Part shown: piece after piece, positions 19,093 through 26,596 of the stretch
Position numbering within the stretch: the stretch's first letter is position 1
Layout of the letters: each line of letters begins with the position of its first letter
NCBI RefSeq assembly: GCF_030719295.1
Contig: NZ_CP120997.1
Coordinates: 5,281,501-5,345,500, forward strand
Direction of reading: 5' to 3'
Origin: Streptomyces sp. Mut1
Lineage (GTDB): Bacteria; Actinomycetota; Actinomycetes; Streptomycetales; Streptomycetaceae
DNA length: 64,000 nucleotides
The notes under the pieces: model-generated
Database searches by the model: none
What the model saw: the letters and a program-made list of their open reading frames with translations, nothing else
What the model was told of the DNA's origin: nothing
Translations under genes and position numbers: made by a program

Positions 19093-19131
19093 CCACCGCA
19101 CCGGCCCCGCGCGACCTGGCAGCATGGCGGG

Positions 19132-21330
19132 GTGACATCAGCAACGCACTCCACCCTCTTCCCTCAGGTCCCCGACACCGCCGACGCCGTCCTGGACGGG
19201 CTCGACCCCGAGCAGCGCGAGGTCGCCACGGCCCTGCAGGGCCCGGTGTGCGTGCTGGCCGGAGCCGGTACGGGCAAGACGCGTGCCATCACGCACCGCA
19301 TCGCCTACGGGGTGCGCGCCGGGATACTCCAGCCGTCGAGCGTGCTGGCCGTCACCTTCACCAACCGGGCCGCCGGCGAGATGCGCGGCCGGCTGCGGCA
19401 GCTGGGAGCCGGTGGGGTGCAGGCGCGCACCTTCCACTCCGCCGCGCTGCGGCAGCTCCAGTACTTCTGGCCGAAAGCGGTCGGTGGCAATCTGCCCCGG
19501 CTGCTGGAGCGCAAGGTCCAGCTGGTGGCCGAGGCGGCGGCCCGCTGCGGCATCCGGCTCGACCGCAACGAGCTGCGGGACGTCACCGGCGAGATCGAGT
19601 GGGCCAAGGTCACCCAGACCGTGCCCGCCGACTACCCCGCCATGGTCGCCAAGTCCCAGCGGGACGCCCCGCGCGACCCGGCGGAGATCTCCCAGGTCTA
19701 CGCGATGTACGAGCAGCTGAAGCGCGAGCGGACGGTGATCGACTTCGAGGACGTGCTCCTCCTGACCGTCGGTATCCTCCAGGACCGGCACGACATCGCC
19801 GACCACGTCCGCCGCCAGTACCAGCACTTCGTGGTGGACGAGTACCAGGACGTGAGCCCGCTCCAGCAGCGGCTGCTCGATCTCTGGCTCGGCGACCGGG
19901 ACAGTCTCTGCGTCGTCGGTGACGCGGGCCAGACGATCTACTCCTTCACCGGGGCCACTCCCGACCACCTGCTGGGCTTCCGCACCCGCCACCCGGGGGC
20001 CACGGTCGTCAAGCTCGTCCGCGACTACCGCTCCACCCCCCAGGTCGTCCACCTGGCCAACGGGCTGCTCGCCCAGGCCACCGGCCGGGCCGCCGAGCAC
20101 CGCCTCGACCTGGTCTCCCAGCGCGAGCGCGGCCCCGAGCCCGCCTTCGTGGAGTACGCGGACGAGCCGGCCGAGGCCGAGGGAACCGCCCGCCGCATCC
20201 GCGACCTGATCGCCGCGGGCGTCCCGGCCGGTGAGATCGCCGTCCTCTACCGGGTCAACGCCCAGTCCGAGGTCTACGAGCAGGCCCTCGCGGACGCGGG
20301 CGTGCCCTACCAGCTCAGGGGCGCGGAGCGCTTCTTCGAGCGCCCCGAGGTGCGCGAGGCGGGCATCGCACTGCGCGGGGCGGCCCGCGCGGGGGGCAAC
20401 GACTCCCTGCTCGACGACGCGGAGGGCCTGCCCGCCGAGGTGCGGGCGGTGCTCTCCACGAAGGGGTGGCGCAGCGAGCCGCCCGCCGGTTCCGGTGCGG
20501 TGCGCGACCGCTGGGAGTCCCTGGCCGCCCTGGTCAGGCTCGCCGAGGACTTCGAACGGGCCAAGCCGGGCGCGACCCTCTCCGACCTGGTCGCCGAGCT
20601 CGACGAGCGGGCCGCCGCCCAGCACGCCCCCACCGTGCAGGGCGTGACCCTGGCCTCGCTGCACTCGGCGAAGGGCCTGGAGTGGGACGCGGTGTTCCTG
20701 GTCGGGCTGACCGAGGGCATGATGCCGATCACCTACGCCAAGACGGCCGAGCAGGTCGAGGAGGAACGCCGCCTGCTGTACGTCGGCGTCACCCGGGCCC
20801 GCCACCACCTCGCGCTGTCGTGGTCGCTGTCCCGTTCGCCCGGCGGCCGGCCCGGACGGCGGCCGACCCGCTTCCTGAACGGGCTGCGCCCCGGCTCGGC
20901 CGGGCCCGGCGGCCGGAGCGCGGCGGGCACCGCGGCCGGTGGCGGGGGCGTCGAGCGGCCGGTGGTGGCCCGTCGCAAGCCCCGGGGTCCCGCGCGGTGC
21001 CGGGTCTGCGGCAAGACCCTGACGGATGCCGGCGAGATGAAGCTGATGCGCTGCGACGACTGCCCGTCCGACATGGACGAGGCACTGTACGAGCGCCTGC
21101 ACGACTGGCGGGCGGTCCGGGCGCGGGAGATCGGCCAGCCCGCGTACTGCGTGTTCACCGACAAGACACTGATGGCGATCGCGGAGGCGGTGCCCGGCAG
21201 CGAGGGGGATCTGGCCGGGATCTCCGGGGTCGGCGCGCGGAAGCTGGGCCGCTTCGGTGCCGCTGTCCTGGACATCTGCGCAGGTGGGGACGGGAGCGAG
21301 GGGAGCGCGGAGGCCGACGGGGAGATGTGA
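19132..21330 (+). CDS. uvrD2: ATP-dependent DNA helicase UvrD2
   Basis: The product has 732 residues from GTG 19132; the open frame extends upstream but that part looks non-coding. It has an SF1A helicase motor with Walker A GAGTGKT (about residue 44), DEYQDVS (about 236), and SLHSAKGLEWD plus the VGVTRARHHL motif VI. A tetracysteine site (CRVCGK about 623 and CDDC about 641) and a C-terminal HRDC domain (about 660-725, including ISGVGARKLGRFG) are the signature of actinobacterial UvrD2, which is essential in mycobacteria. It unwinds DNA 3' to 5' in repair. Its stop lies just before the wblC promoter. Confidence 0.92.
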   Translation: MTSATHSTLFPQVPDTADAVLDGLDPEQREVATALQGPVCVLAGAGTGKTRAITHRIAYGVRAGILQPSSVLAVTFTNRAAGEMRGRLRQLGAGGVQARTFHSAALRQLQYFWPKAVGGNLPRLLERKVQLVAEAAARCGIRLDRNELRDVTGEIEWAKVTQTVPADYPAMVAKSQRDAPRDPAEISQVYAMYEQLKRERTVIDFEDVLLLTVGILQDRHDIADHVRRQYQHFVVDEYQDVSPLQQRLLDLWLGDRDSLCVVGDAGQTIYSFTGATPDHLLGFRTRHPGATVVKLVRDYRSTPQVVHLANGLLAQATGRAAEHRLDLVSQRERGPEPAFVEYADEPAEAEGTARRIRDLIAAGVPAGEIAVLYRVNAQSEVYEQALADAGVPYQLRGAERFFERPEVREAGIALRGAARAGGNDSLLDDAEGLPAEVRAVLSTKGWRSEPPAGSGAVRDRWESLAALVRLAEDFERAKPGATLSDLVAELDERAAAQHAPTVQGVTLASLHSAKGLEWDAVFLVGLTEGMMPITYAKTAEQVEEERRLLYVGVTRARHHLALSWSLSRSPGGRPGRRPTRFLNGLRPGSAGPGGRSAAGTAAGGGGVERPVVARRKPRGPARCRVCGKTLTDAGEMKLMRCDDCPSDMDEALYERLHDWRAVRAREIGQPAYCVFTDKTLMAIAEAVPGSEGDLAGISGVGARKLGRFGAAVLDICAGGDGSEGSAEADGEM

Positions 21331-21383
21331 GAAAAACTCGTCGAAAAAATAGTTTGCGCCCGCCCCAGTCATCACCATAGGTT
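21331..21383 (+). promoter_or_regulatory. Putative wblC promoter with upstream AT-rich WhiB7-type site
   Basis: An unusually A-rich tract (gaaaaactcgtcgaaaaaat) begins at the uvrD2 stop. It is followed by a TTGCGC -35 (21354-21359), an 18-bp spacer and a TAGGTT -10 (21378-21383). WhiB7/WblC proteins are known to bind AT-rich DNA directly upstream of the -35 with their AT-hook and so activate their own gene. The arrangement matches, but the start point is inferred. Confidence 0.6.
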
Positions 21384-21389
21384 CTTAAC

Positions 21390-21427
21390 CACGGAAACAG
21401 CGGCTTCTCTGAAGCCCTGGTTCCGTG
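21390..21427 (+). promoter_or_regulatory. Hairpin at the start of the wblC leader RNA
   Basis: CACGGAA pairs with TTCCGTG around an inner GGCTTC-tct-GAAGCC hairpin, immediately after the expected transcription start. It may stabilise the leader or take part in attenuation. Confidence 0.4.
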
Positions 21428-21495
21428 CTGTACTTATCCGAATACGCAGGGCCGGTTCGCCGGTCCCCCCGAGACGCCGAGAGGAGGCGATTCCA

Positions 21496-21834
21496 GTGAT
21501 CAGCATCATCGAGACCAACAAAATGACCGATCTCTCGGTCGTCTCCGCCTGCTCGCTCGGCCTTCTCGCCCGTTCCTCGAAGTCCTCGCTGCGTGCCACC
21601 GGTGTGTCCGGCGTCTCCGCCGTCATCCCGATGTCCCCGGCCGGCCTTCCCGTGCGGGAGCGCAATGAGCGACCGACCCAGGCACCGGCAGCAGCAGTAG
21701 CGAAGGGACAGGCCCAGGCCTATGCCTTTGCGGCCGTCGGTGCGGGAGCGGAAGCCGGCTTCACCGAGCAGACGCAGCACCACCACACGATGTGGGCCTT
21801 CCGTGGGCCTGAACCCTGGAGTGATCCAGCCTGA
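21496..21834 (+). CDS. Translated leader ORF of wblC, 112 codons, unknown product
   Basis: The GTG start has an excellent ribosome site (AGGAGG at 21482-21487, 8-nt spacer), so translation is very likely. The product is low in recognisable structure: alanine- and serine-rich, with an early ACSLGLLARSSKSS stretch and a late HHH. It matches no domain I know. The stop codon (21832-21834) lies inside a small hairpin (CCTGAT-ccagc-ATCAGG) that ends just 12 nt before the stem of the wblC terminator. Leaders of whiB7/wblC genes are known to use an upstream ORF so that ribosome stalling by antibiotics prevents termination. I therefore read this ORF mainly as a regulatory uORF. A function for the peptide itself remains possible. 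Confidence 0.65.
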   Translation: MISIIETNKMTDLSVVSACSLGLLARSSKSSLRATGVSGVSAVIPMSPAGLPVRERNERPTQAPAAAVAKGQAQAYAFAAVGAGAEAGFTEQTQHHHTMWAFRGPEPWSDPA

Positions 21835-21858
21835 TCCAGCATCAGGCCGGCGCCTTCA

Positions 21859-21900
21859 GGGCCGCGGAACCCCACTCGGGATCCGCGGCCCTTTTGTTTT
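21859..21900 (+). terminator. Intrinsic terminator (attenuator) in the wblC leader
   Basis: A perfect 10-bp stem (GGGCCGCGGA at 21859-21868 with TCCGCGGCCC at 21882-21891) and a 13-nt loop are followed directly by TTTTGTTTT. A true T tract is rare in this genome, so this is a strong rho-independent terminator. It lies about 110 nt before the wblC start codon, upstream of the gene, as expected for transcription attenuation. Confidence 0.9.
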
Positions 21901-22007
21901 GTCCGAACGGACGGGACAGCGCGAAGGAGCCTCGGGACAAGCAGGACCTGGTACCAGCCGCCCCCCGGCCAACAGGCCGGAAACGACCAGACGAGGACAC
22001 CACCACC

Positions 22008-22376
22008 GTGCAACTCGAAGCGCACGCCCCGTCAGTACCGCCTTCCGACACGATCTCCCCGCCCGGCCTCACGGAGGACTCCACCTTGACCCCCCTCACC
22101 GCGCTCACCGCGCTCGACGACGCCATCGAGAACCTCGGTGTGCCCGTCCCCTGCCGTGCCTACGACCCGGAGGTCTTCTTCGCGGAGTCCCCGGCCGACG
22201 TCGAGTACGCCAAGTCCCTCTGCCGCACCTGCCCGCTCGTCGAGGCCTGCCTCGCCGGCGCCAAGGAGCGCCGCGAGCCGTGGGGTGTCTGGGGTGGCGA
22301 GCTCTTCATCCAGGGTGTCGTCGTCGCCCGCAAGCGTCCGCGTGGCCGTCCGCGCAAGAACCCGGTCGCGGCGTGA
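22008..22376 (+). CDS. wblC: WhiB7-family Fe-S transcription factor WblC
   Basis: The product has 122 residues from GTG 22008 (GAGGA, 10-nt spacer). The WhiB domain has four cluster cysteines at 49, 72, 75 and 81, with the last three in LCRTCPLVEAC. The turn GVWGGELF (93-100) contacts the principal sigma factor. The AT-hook RGRPRKN (112-118) is the mark of the WhiB7/WblC subgroup. The family binds a 4Fe-4S cluster and activates intrinsic resistance genes when antibiotics block ribosomes. Expression is likely controlled by the autoregulated AT-rich promoter and the leader attenuator upstream. WblC has been linked to sigR induction in S. coelicolor, and sigR lies later in this window. Confidence 0.95.
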   Translation: MQLEAHAPSVPPSDTISPPGLTEDSTLTPLTALTALDDAIENLGVPVPCRAYDPEVFFAESPADVEYAKSLCRTCPLVEACLAGAKERREPWGVWGGELFIQGVVVARKRPRGRPRKNPVAA

Positions 22377-22561
22377 CCGCCGACCTGGGGGTCCCGGCCC
22401 CCAAGCCCATGAAGCGCATCGGAACCATCGACCGTCCCCTCACCCACGACCCCCGAAACCAGGCTCCAATGACCATCCCCATGTCAGAGCCCGTCGGCTC
22501 CGCGACACCAGACGTCACCATCATCGGCGCGAACGACTCGCGTCAGAACAGGACCCGCGAA

Positions 22562-22732
22562 ATGCAACTCATCCCAGAAGCCCTGGCTCGTGCGCATATG
22601 CACGACCGCATGCGTGAAGTCGACGCGGACCGTCAGGCCGTGCGCCTGATCTCCGCGCGGCGGATGCAGCGCCGGGCCGAGCGCGCCTCGATGCGTGCCC
22701 GCCGTGCGCTGGCCATGGCCGTCATGCACTGA
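22562..22732 (+). CDS. Small basic protein, unknown function
   Basis: The product has 56 residues if it starts at ATG 22562, which has AGGA about 8 nt upstream. In-frame ATGs at 22469 and 22481 would add about 30 residues. It is rich in Arg and Ala (for example RRMQRRAERASMRARRALAM) and is probably a single amphipathic, basic helix. It has no signal peptide. It lies 185 bp after wblC on the same strand. I recognise it only as a small protein recurrent in Streptomyces, with no known role. Confidence 0.55.
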   Translation: MQLIPEALARAHMHDRMREVDADRQAVRLISARRMQRRAERASMRARRALAMAVMH

Positions 22733-22870
22733 TCCGCCACGCACCACCGACCCGCACGGGTCGGACGGGGCCGGTCACCAACGGTGTCCGTCGGCGCGCA
22801 GCCGCTCTCTGCGCCCGGCGGGCCGCGCCCGGCCGGCAACACCCGCCGGACAGGCCCTGGCAGTACCCGT

Positions 22871-22909
22871 GCCGCGGGGCCGGTCCGTCCGCCGGACCGG
22901 CCCCGCGGC
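22871..22909. terminator. Strong terminator between the small gene and the AarF-type kinase gene
   Basis: A perfect 16-bp inverted repeat (GCCGCGGGGCCGGTCC and its complement) has a 7-nt loop. It sits 9 bp before the stop of the convergent kinase gene. Confidence 0.85.
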
Positions 22910-22917
22910 CGTTCCGC

Positions 22918-24471
22918 CTACCCGGCATCCACCGTCTCAGCGGCCCCGGCCACGGGCTCGTCGCCCAACTGCTGCTCTGCCACGACGCCTTCTTCCTGCT
23001 CGGGCCGGCCCGTCTCCTCGGGCGGGAGGAAGCCCGGGAGCCAGGACTCCAGTTCGTCGCGGAGCCGGACCGTGGCGCCGAGCTGGCACAGCACTCCGAT
23101 CGTGCTCAGCGTCACCCGGTGTATCAGCAGGTAGGAGGGCGGCAGGTTCAGCTGCTTGCCCAACTGGTGGGCGGGGGAGCGCGGATCGGCTATCCGGGCG
23201 GCCTGGTGGCGCATCCAGCTCCGGCTGAAGGTGAAGCTCTCCACCTCGGCCGGCTCGATGATCGGCAGGAGATAATCGAGCACCGCGTCCGGATCGAGGT
23301 CGATCGAGTCCTTGACGAACCCCTCCGCCCGCAGCACCTCGTACACCGCGTCCGCGTCTCCCCGCAGCGTCAGCCGCAACGAGTCCCCGATGGTCTGCGG
23401 AAGCCCGCCCGGAAGCCGGTCCACCGTCCCGAAGTCGAGGACCCCGAGCCGCCATTGACCCGCGTCGTCGGCCCCCTGCCCGGTCTGCCCTGCCGCCTGG
23501 GCTACCTCGGTCGCCTGGGCCGCCTCGGCTCCCTCGGTCTCGCCGGTCCCGCCGGTCTCCTCGGTCCCGCCCGTCTCCGTGGTGGCGGGTGAGACGGGCG
23601 GCAGCAGCCGGAAGTTGCCCGGGTGCGGATCGGCGTGCAGGAGGCCCGTGCGCGCGGGGCCCGAGAAGAGGAACCTGGCCAGCAGCTGCCCGGCCCGGTC
23701 GCGCTGCCCGGCCGTTCCCTCGGCGATCACCTCGGCCAGCGGGATTCCGTCGATCCACTCGGTGACCAGCACCTGGGCGCACTGGTGGACCACCCCGGGG
23801 ACCACCACATCGGGGTCGTCCGCGAACTCCAGCGCATGCTCCTGCTGGGACCGCGCCTCCTGCTCGTAGTCCAGCTCCTCCGACACCCGGTCGCGCAGCT
23901 CCGTGATGAGCGGCTTGATGTCCATGCCGGGGATCAGCGGCCCGAGCAGCCGCGCGAACCGGCTGAGCTGGGTGAGGTCCGAGAGGAGGGCCTCGCCCGC
24001 GCCCGGATACTGCACCTTCACCGCCACGTCCCGGCCGTCGTGCCACACGGCCCGGTGTACCTGCCCGATGGAGGCGGCGGCCGACGGCTTGTCGTCGAAC
24101 GTCAGGAACAGCTCCCGCCAGTCCTCACCCAGCCGTTCCGCCAGCACCGCGTGCACCGTGGCGCTCGGCAGGGGCGGGGCGGCCTCCTGGAGTTTGGTGA
24201 GGGCCGCGCGGTAGGGGCCGGCCACCTCCTCAGGCAGCGCGGACTCGAAGACCGACAGGGCCTGGCCGAGCTTCATCGCCCCGCCCTTCAGCTCGCCGAG
24301 CACCTTGAAGAGCTGGTCGGCCGTGCGCTGCTGCACCTCGCGGGCCACCAGCTCCGCGGACCTGCCCCCGATGCGCTTGCCCAGGCCCCACGTGGCGCGG
24401 CCGGCGAATCCCAAGGGCAGCGCGGCCAGCTTGGCGGTTCGGGTGACCGCCTTCCGGGGAAGATCAGACAT
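22918..24471 (-). CDS. ABC1/AarF/UbiB-family atypical kinase
   Basis: The product has 517 residues. The start is taken at MSDLPRKAV because the codons of an earlier in-frame ATG form the GGAGGGG ribosome site. All family signatures are present: KLGQ (67-70), the alanine-rich loop AAASIGQVHRA in place of a glycine loop, VAVKVQYPG with the lysine, LLHADPHPGNF in the catalytic loop, and VLDFGTV for metal binding. Relatives support ubiquinone or lipid metabolism through ATPase activity. Streptomyces use menaquinone, so the partner is unclear. A Gly/Thr/Glu/Ala-rich insert of about 45 residues separates the catalytic loop from DFG, where other members are compact. Confidence 0.88.
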   Translation of the reverse strand: MSDLPRKAVTRTAKLAALPLGFAGRATWGLGKRIGGRSAELVAREVQQRTADQLFKVLGELKGGAMKLGQALSVFESALPEEVAGPYRAALTKLQEAAPPLPSATVHAVLAERLGEDWRELFLTFDDKPSAAASIGQVHRAVWHDGRDVAVKVQYPGAGEALLSDLTQLSRFARLLGPLIPGMDIKPLITELRDRVSEELDYEQEARSQQEHALEFADDPDVVVPGVVHQCAQVLVTEWIDGIPLAEVIAEGTAGQRDRAGQLLARFLFSGPARTGLLHADPHPGNFRLLPPVSPATTETGGTEETGGTGETEGAEAAQATEVAQAAGQTGQGADDAGQWRLGVLDFGTVDRLPGGLPQTIGDSLRLTLRGDADAVYEVLRAEGFVKDSIDLDPDAVLDYLLPIIEPAEVESFTFSRSWMRHQAARIADPRSPAHQLGKQLNLPPSYLLIHRVTLSTIGVLCQLGATVRLRDELESWLPGFLPPEETGRPEQEEGVVAEQQLGDEPVAGAAETVDAG

Positions 24472-24512
24472 ATGCCCCTCCAAGTCCCAGACTGCCGCGC
24501 TGCGTGCGGCGG

Positions 24513-25661
24513 TTACCCGGCCATTGTGTCGTGCGCCCTGCCGGCTCCGGAGGCGCGGACCCCTTCAGTGTGACCGGCGGCCCCACAGGAACAGTCGAGG
24601 TGGGCCCCGATCCGTTCCGACCTCCAGTCCAACAGCGGCAGCGCCGCCTCCCACCGGGACCCGGTGCTCGCCGGCAGCTCACCGTCGAGGAAGGCCAGCG
24701 CGTGGGCCGCCGCGAGGCCCGCGACCGCCGTCGCCAGCCCCAGGTCGCACGCCTGCACGGCACCGCGACGCCCGGACTGCCACTGCGCCAGCATGCGCGG
24801 CCACTGGGGGTCCCGGTCCCGCTGGTTCAGATGCAGGCAGCCGGCACAGGCGGTGCCGCCGGGCAGGACCAGCGGCCCGACGAACCCGGTGGCCTCCATC
24901 ACCCCGGCGTACAGATGGGGCGTACCCGACGAGATCCACGGCTCGGCCGTACCCGGATCGGGGACGTACCCGGACAGACCGTCGCGCGGGGCGACCACGA
25001 TCAGCGACAGGCCCGGCTCCCGGCCGGCCGGGCCGGTACCCGCCGCCCCGGGTGCTCGCGGAGCCGGGCCGGGGGCGGAGCGGCGTACCAGCTGGCGGGC
25101 CGCCATGTCCCGGCGCTCGCCCACGGCGGAGGCGGGCAGCCCGCCCGGGGACACGTCACCGGGCTCCGCACATCCGCCGTCCAGCACCTCGACCCGCCCC
25201 ACACCGGCCCCGGAGAGCACCGCGGCGACGGCCGCGCCGACCCGCCCCGCGCCCCGTACCTGCACGCGCGTCGAGCGGCGGGCCGCCAGCCGGCGCATCG
25301 CCGCCCCGGGCTCGGGATGCACGACGGAGAGCGACGCCAGATCGGGGCGGTGGCGCTCCAGGACATCCGGCCGCTTCCGCAGGGCGTCGGCCTCCGGGCC
25401 GCCCGCCCGTACGTCATCGAGCAGACCGGCGTCCATCAATCGCATGACCAGCGCGTCCACATGGCGCTCGCTCAGGTCCATCGCCCTCGCTTCCTCGCGC
25501 AGCAGAGGCATGCCCCGGGTCCCGTCGAGCAGTTCCATGAAACAGCCCGTCGCGATATCCATCGGGCCCACCTTCACCGCGTGGGCGGGTGTCACTCCGA
25601 ATTGCACGGTGTCGCGGCCGCGCCATGCGCGGCGCAGTGCGGGCTTCAACATCGGATGCAC
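24513..25661 (-). CDS. Orphan E1-like (ThiF family) protein with N-terminal winged-helix region
   Basis: The product has 382 residues. Residues 1-115 look like a winged helix of the kind that binds leader peptides (for example LSERHVDALVMRLMDAGLLDD). Next comes a Rossmann core with GAGRVG (about 139) and VEVLDGG, as in ThiF/MoeB adenylating enzymes. Cysteines in ACAGCLHLN (about 270) and CSCGAAG (about 358) could hold the structural zinc. Related proteins adenylate C-termini of ubiquitin-like carriers or serve in thiazole/oxazole peptide pathways. No YcaO, carrier or precursor gene is nearby, so neither role can be assigned. Confidence 0.7.
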   Translation of the reverse strand: MHPMLKPALRRAWRGRDTVQFGVTPAHAVKVGPMDIATGCFMELLDGTRGMPLLREEARAMDLSERHVDALVMRLMDAGLLDDVRAGGPEADALRKRPDVLERHRPDLASLSVVHPEPGAAMRRLAARRSTRVQVRGAGRVGAAVAAVLSGAGVGRVEVLDGGCAEPGDVSPGGLPASAVGERRDMAARQLVRRSAPGPAPRAPGAAGTGPAGREPGLSLIVVAPRDGLSGYVPDPGTAEPWISSGTPHLYAGVMEATGFVGPLVLPGGTACAGCLHLNQRDRDPQWPRMLAQWQSGRRGAVQACDLGLATAVAGLAAAHALAFLDGELPASTGSRWEAALPLLDWRSERIGAHLDCSCGAAGHTEGVRASGAGRAHDTMAG

Positions 25662-25754
25662 GGCTTCCCCCGGTCTGTGTGCGGCCTGTGTGGCTGTGAC
25701 TGCTGTGCGATGTGCATTGCCAGAATGCAGCGGACCGCCGAGGCGTGCGGAAAG

Positions 25755-25763
25755 TTATCCACA
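25755..25763 (+). promoter_or_regulatory. DnaA-box-like 9-mer in a divergent intergenic region
   Basis: TTATCCACA is an exact match to the general bacterial DnaA box. It lies in the 206-bp gap between the ThiF-like gene and the divergent metallopeptidase gene. The rest of this gap shows no other clear site. Confidence 0.35.
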
Positions 25764-25867
25764 GGCCTGGGGTATTAGTCGTTCAAATGGTGCAAGGCAT
25801 GGAGCCGATCATGCGGAACCGTCCCGGGGGCGGGACTTCCCGGCCTGGCAGCGGGTAACGTCGTGCC

Positions 25868-26491
25868 GTGCCCGCCGACCCGTCGCCCGGCCCCGCCGGG
25901 GAGCCTGCCGCGCCCGCAGCCGGAACCCACCGGCGAAGCTCGGCGGACCCTGCCCGCCGAGCCTCGGCGACGAGCGCCGTCGAGGTCCGCAGGAGCGCCC
26001 GTCGCAGCAGGACGGTCTCCGCGTACCGAGAGGGCGACCGCACCATTGTGCTGATTCCGGCCCGGATGTCCGAGGCCGAGGAGCAGCGCTGGGTGAACGT
26101 GATGCTCGACAAGCTGGCCGCCCAGGAGAAGAAGCGGATCATCGGCGACACCGAGCTCGCCGAACGCGCGGAGCGCTTGTCCGCCCAGTATTTCCAGGGC
26201 CGGGCCAGGCCCGTATCGGTGCGGTGGGTGACCAACCAGAACACCCGGTGGGGCTCCTGCACCCCGGCCGAGGGCAGTATCCGGCTGTCGCACCGGTTGC
26301 AGGGCATGCCGGAGTACGTCGTGGACTATGTGCTCGTCCACGAGCTGGCGCACCTCCTGGTGCCTGGGCACGGCCCCCGGTTCTGGCGGCTGCTGGACGC
26401 CTATCCGCGCACCGAACGGGCGCGCGGCTATCTGGAAGGGGTGGTGGCGGCCGACCGGCTGCCGCACCTGCCGGCCGCGCGCGGCGAGTGA
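25868..26491 (+). CDS. YgjP-type (M48/DUF45) zinc metallopeptidase
   Basis: The product has 207 residues from GTG 25868. The first 60 residues are Ala/Pro/Arg-rich and may not all be translated. The zinc site is HELAHLLVPGH (158-168), an HExxH with a third histidine four residues on, and is preceded by NTRWGSCTPAEGSIRLSH, which is diagnostic of the YgjP/WLM-like family. It is cytosolic. The physiological substrate is unknown. Confidence 0.82.
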   Translation: MPADPSPGPAGEPAAPAAGTHRRSSADPARRASATSAVEVRRSARRSRTVSAYREGDRTIVLIPARMSEAEEQRWVNVMLDKLAAQEKKRIIGDTELAERAERLSAQYFQGRARPVSVRWVTNQNTRWGSCTPAEGSIRLSHRLQGMPEYVVDYVLVHELAHLLVPGHGPRFWRLLDAYPRTERARGYLEGVVAADRLPHLPAARGE

Positions 26492-26502
26492 CGCGGGGTT
26501 TG

Positions 26503-26553
26503 TGTACCGGGTCTGTACCGGCTTCACTCCCTGCCGGAGTTTGCGGATAGCCT
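26503..26553 (+). promoter_or_regulatory. Possible promoter of the TerD-AIM24 operon
   Basis: TTCACT (26523-26528) and TAGCCT (26548-26553), 19 bp apart, resemble a housekeeping promoter 43 bp before the gene. Two copies of TGTACCGG (26503-26510 and 26514-26521), 11 bp apart, lie just upstream and could be a binding site. Confidence 0.35.
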
Positions 26554-26596
26554 GACGCGACGCATTCACCTTCCGGATGGGGGACGGTCGTTACGC

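Noticed and set aside
18871..19131. SigR-type promoter in the mycoredoxin/uvrD2 divergent gap
   Set aside because: A GGGATT is present on the minus strand but has no GTT at 18 bp; apart from the DnaA-like box I see nothing definite in these 261 bases.
18931..19131. Longer N-terminus for UvrD2
   Set aside because: The upstream 67 codons are Arg/Ala/Gly/Pro-rich without conservation pattern, overlap the promoter gap, and the family begins near the chosen GTG.
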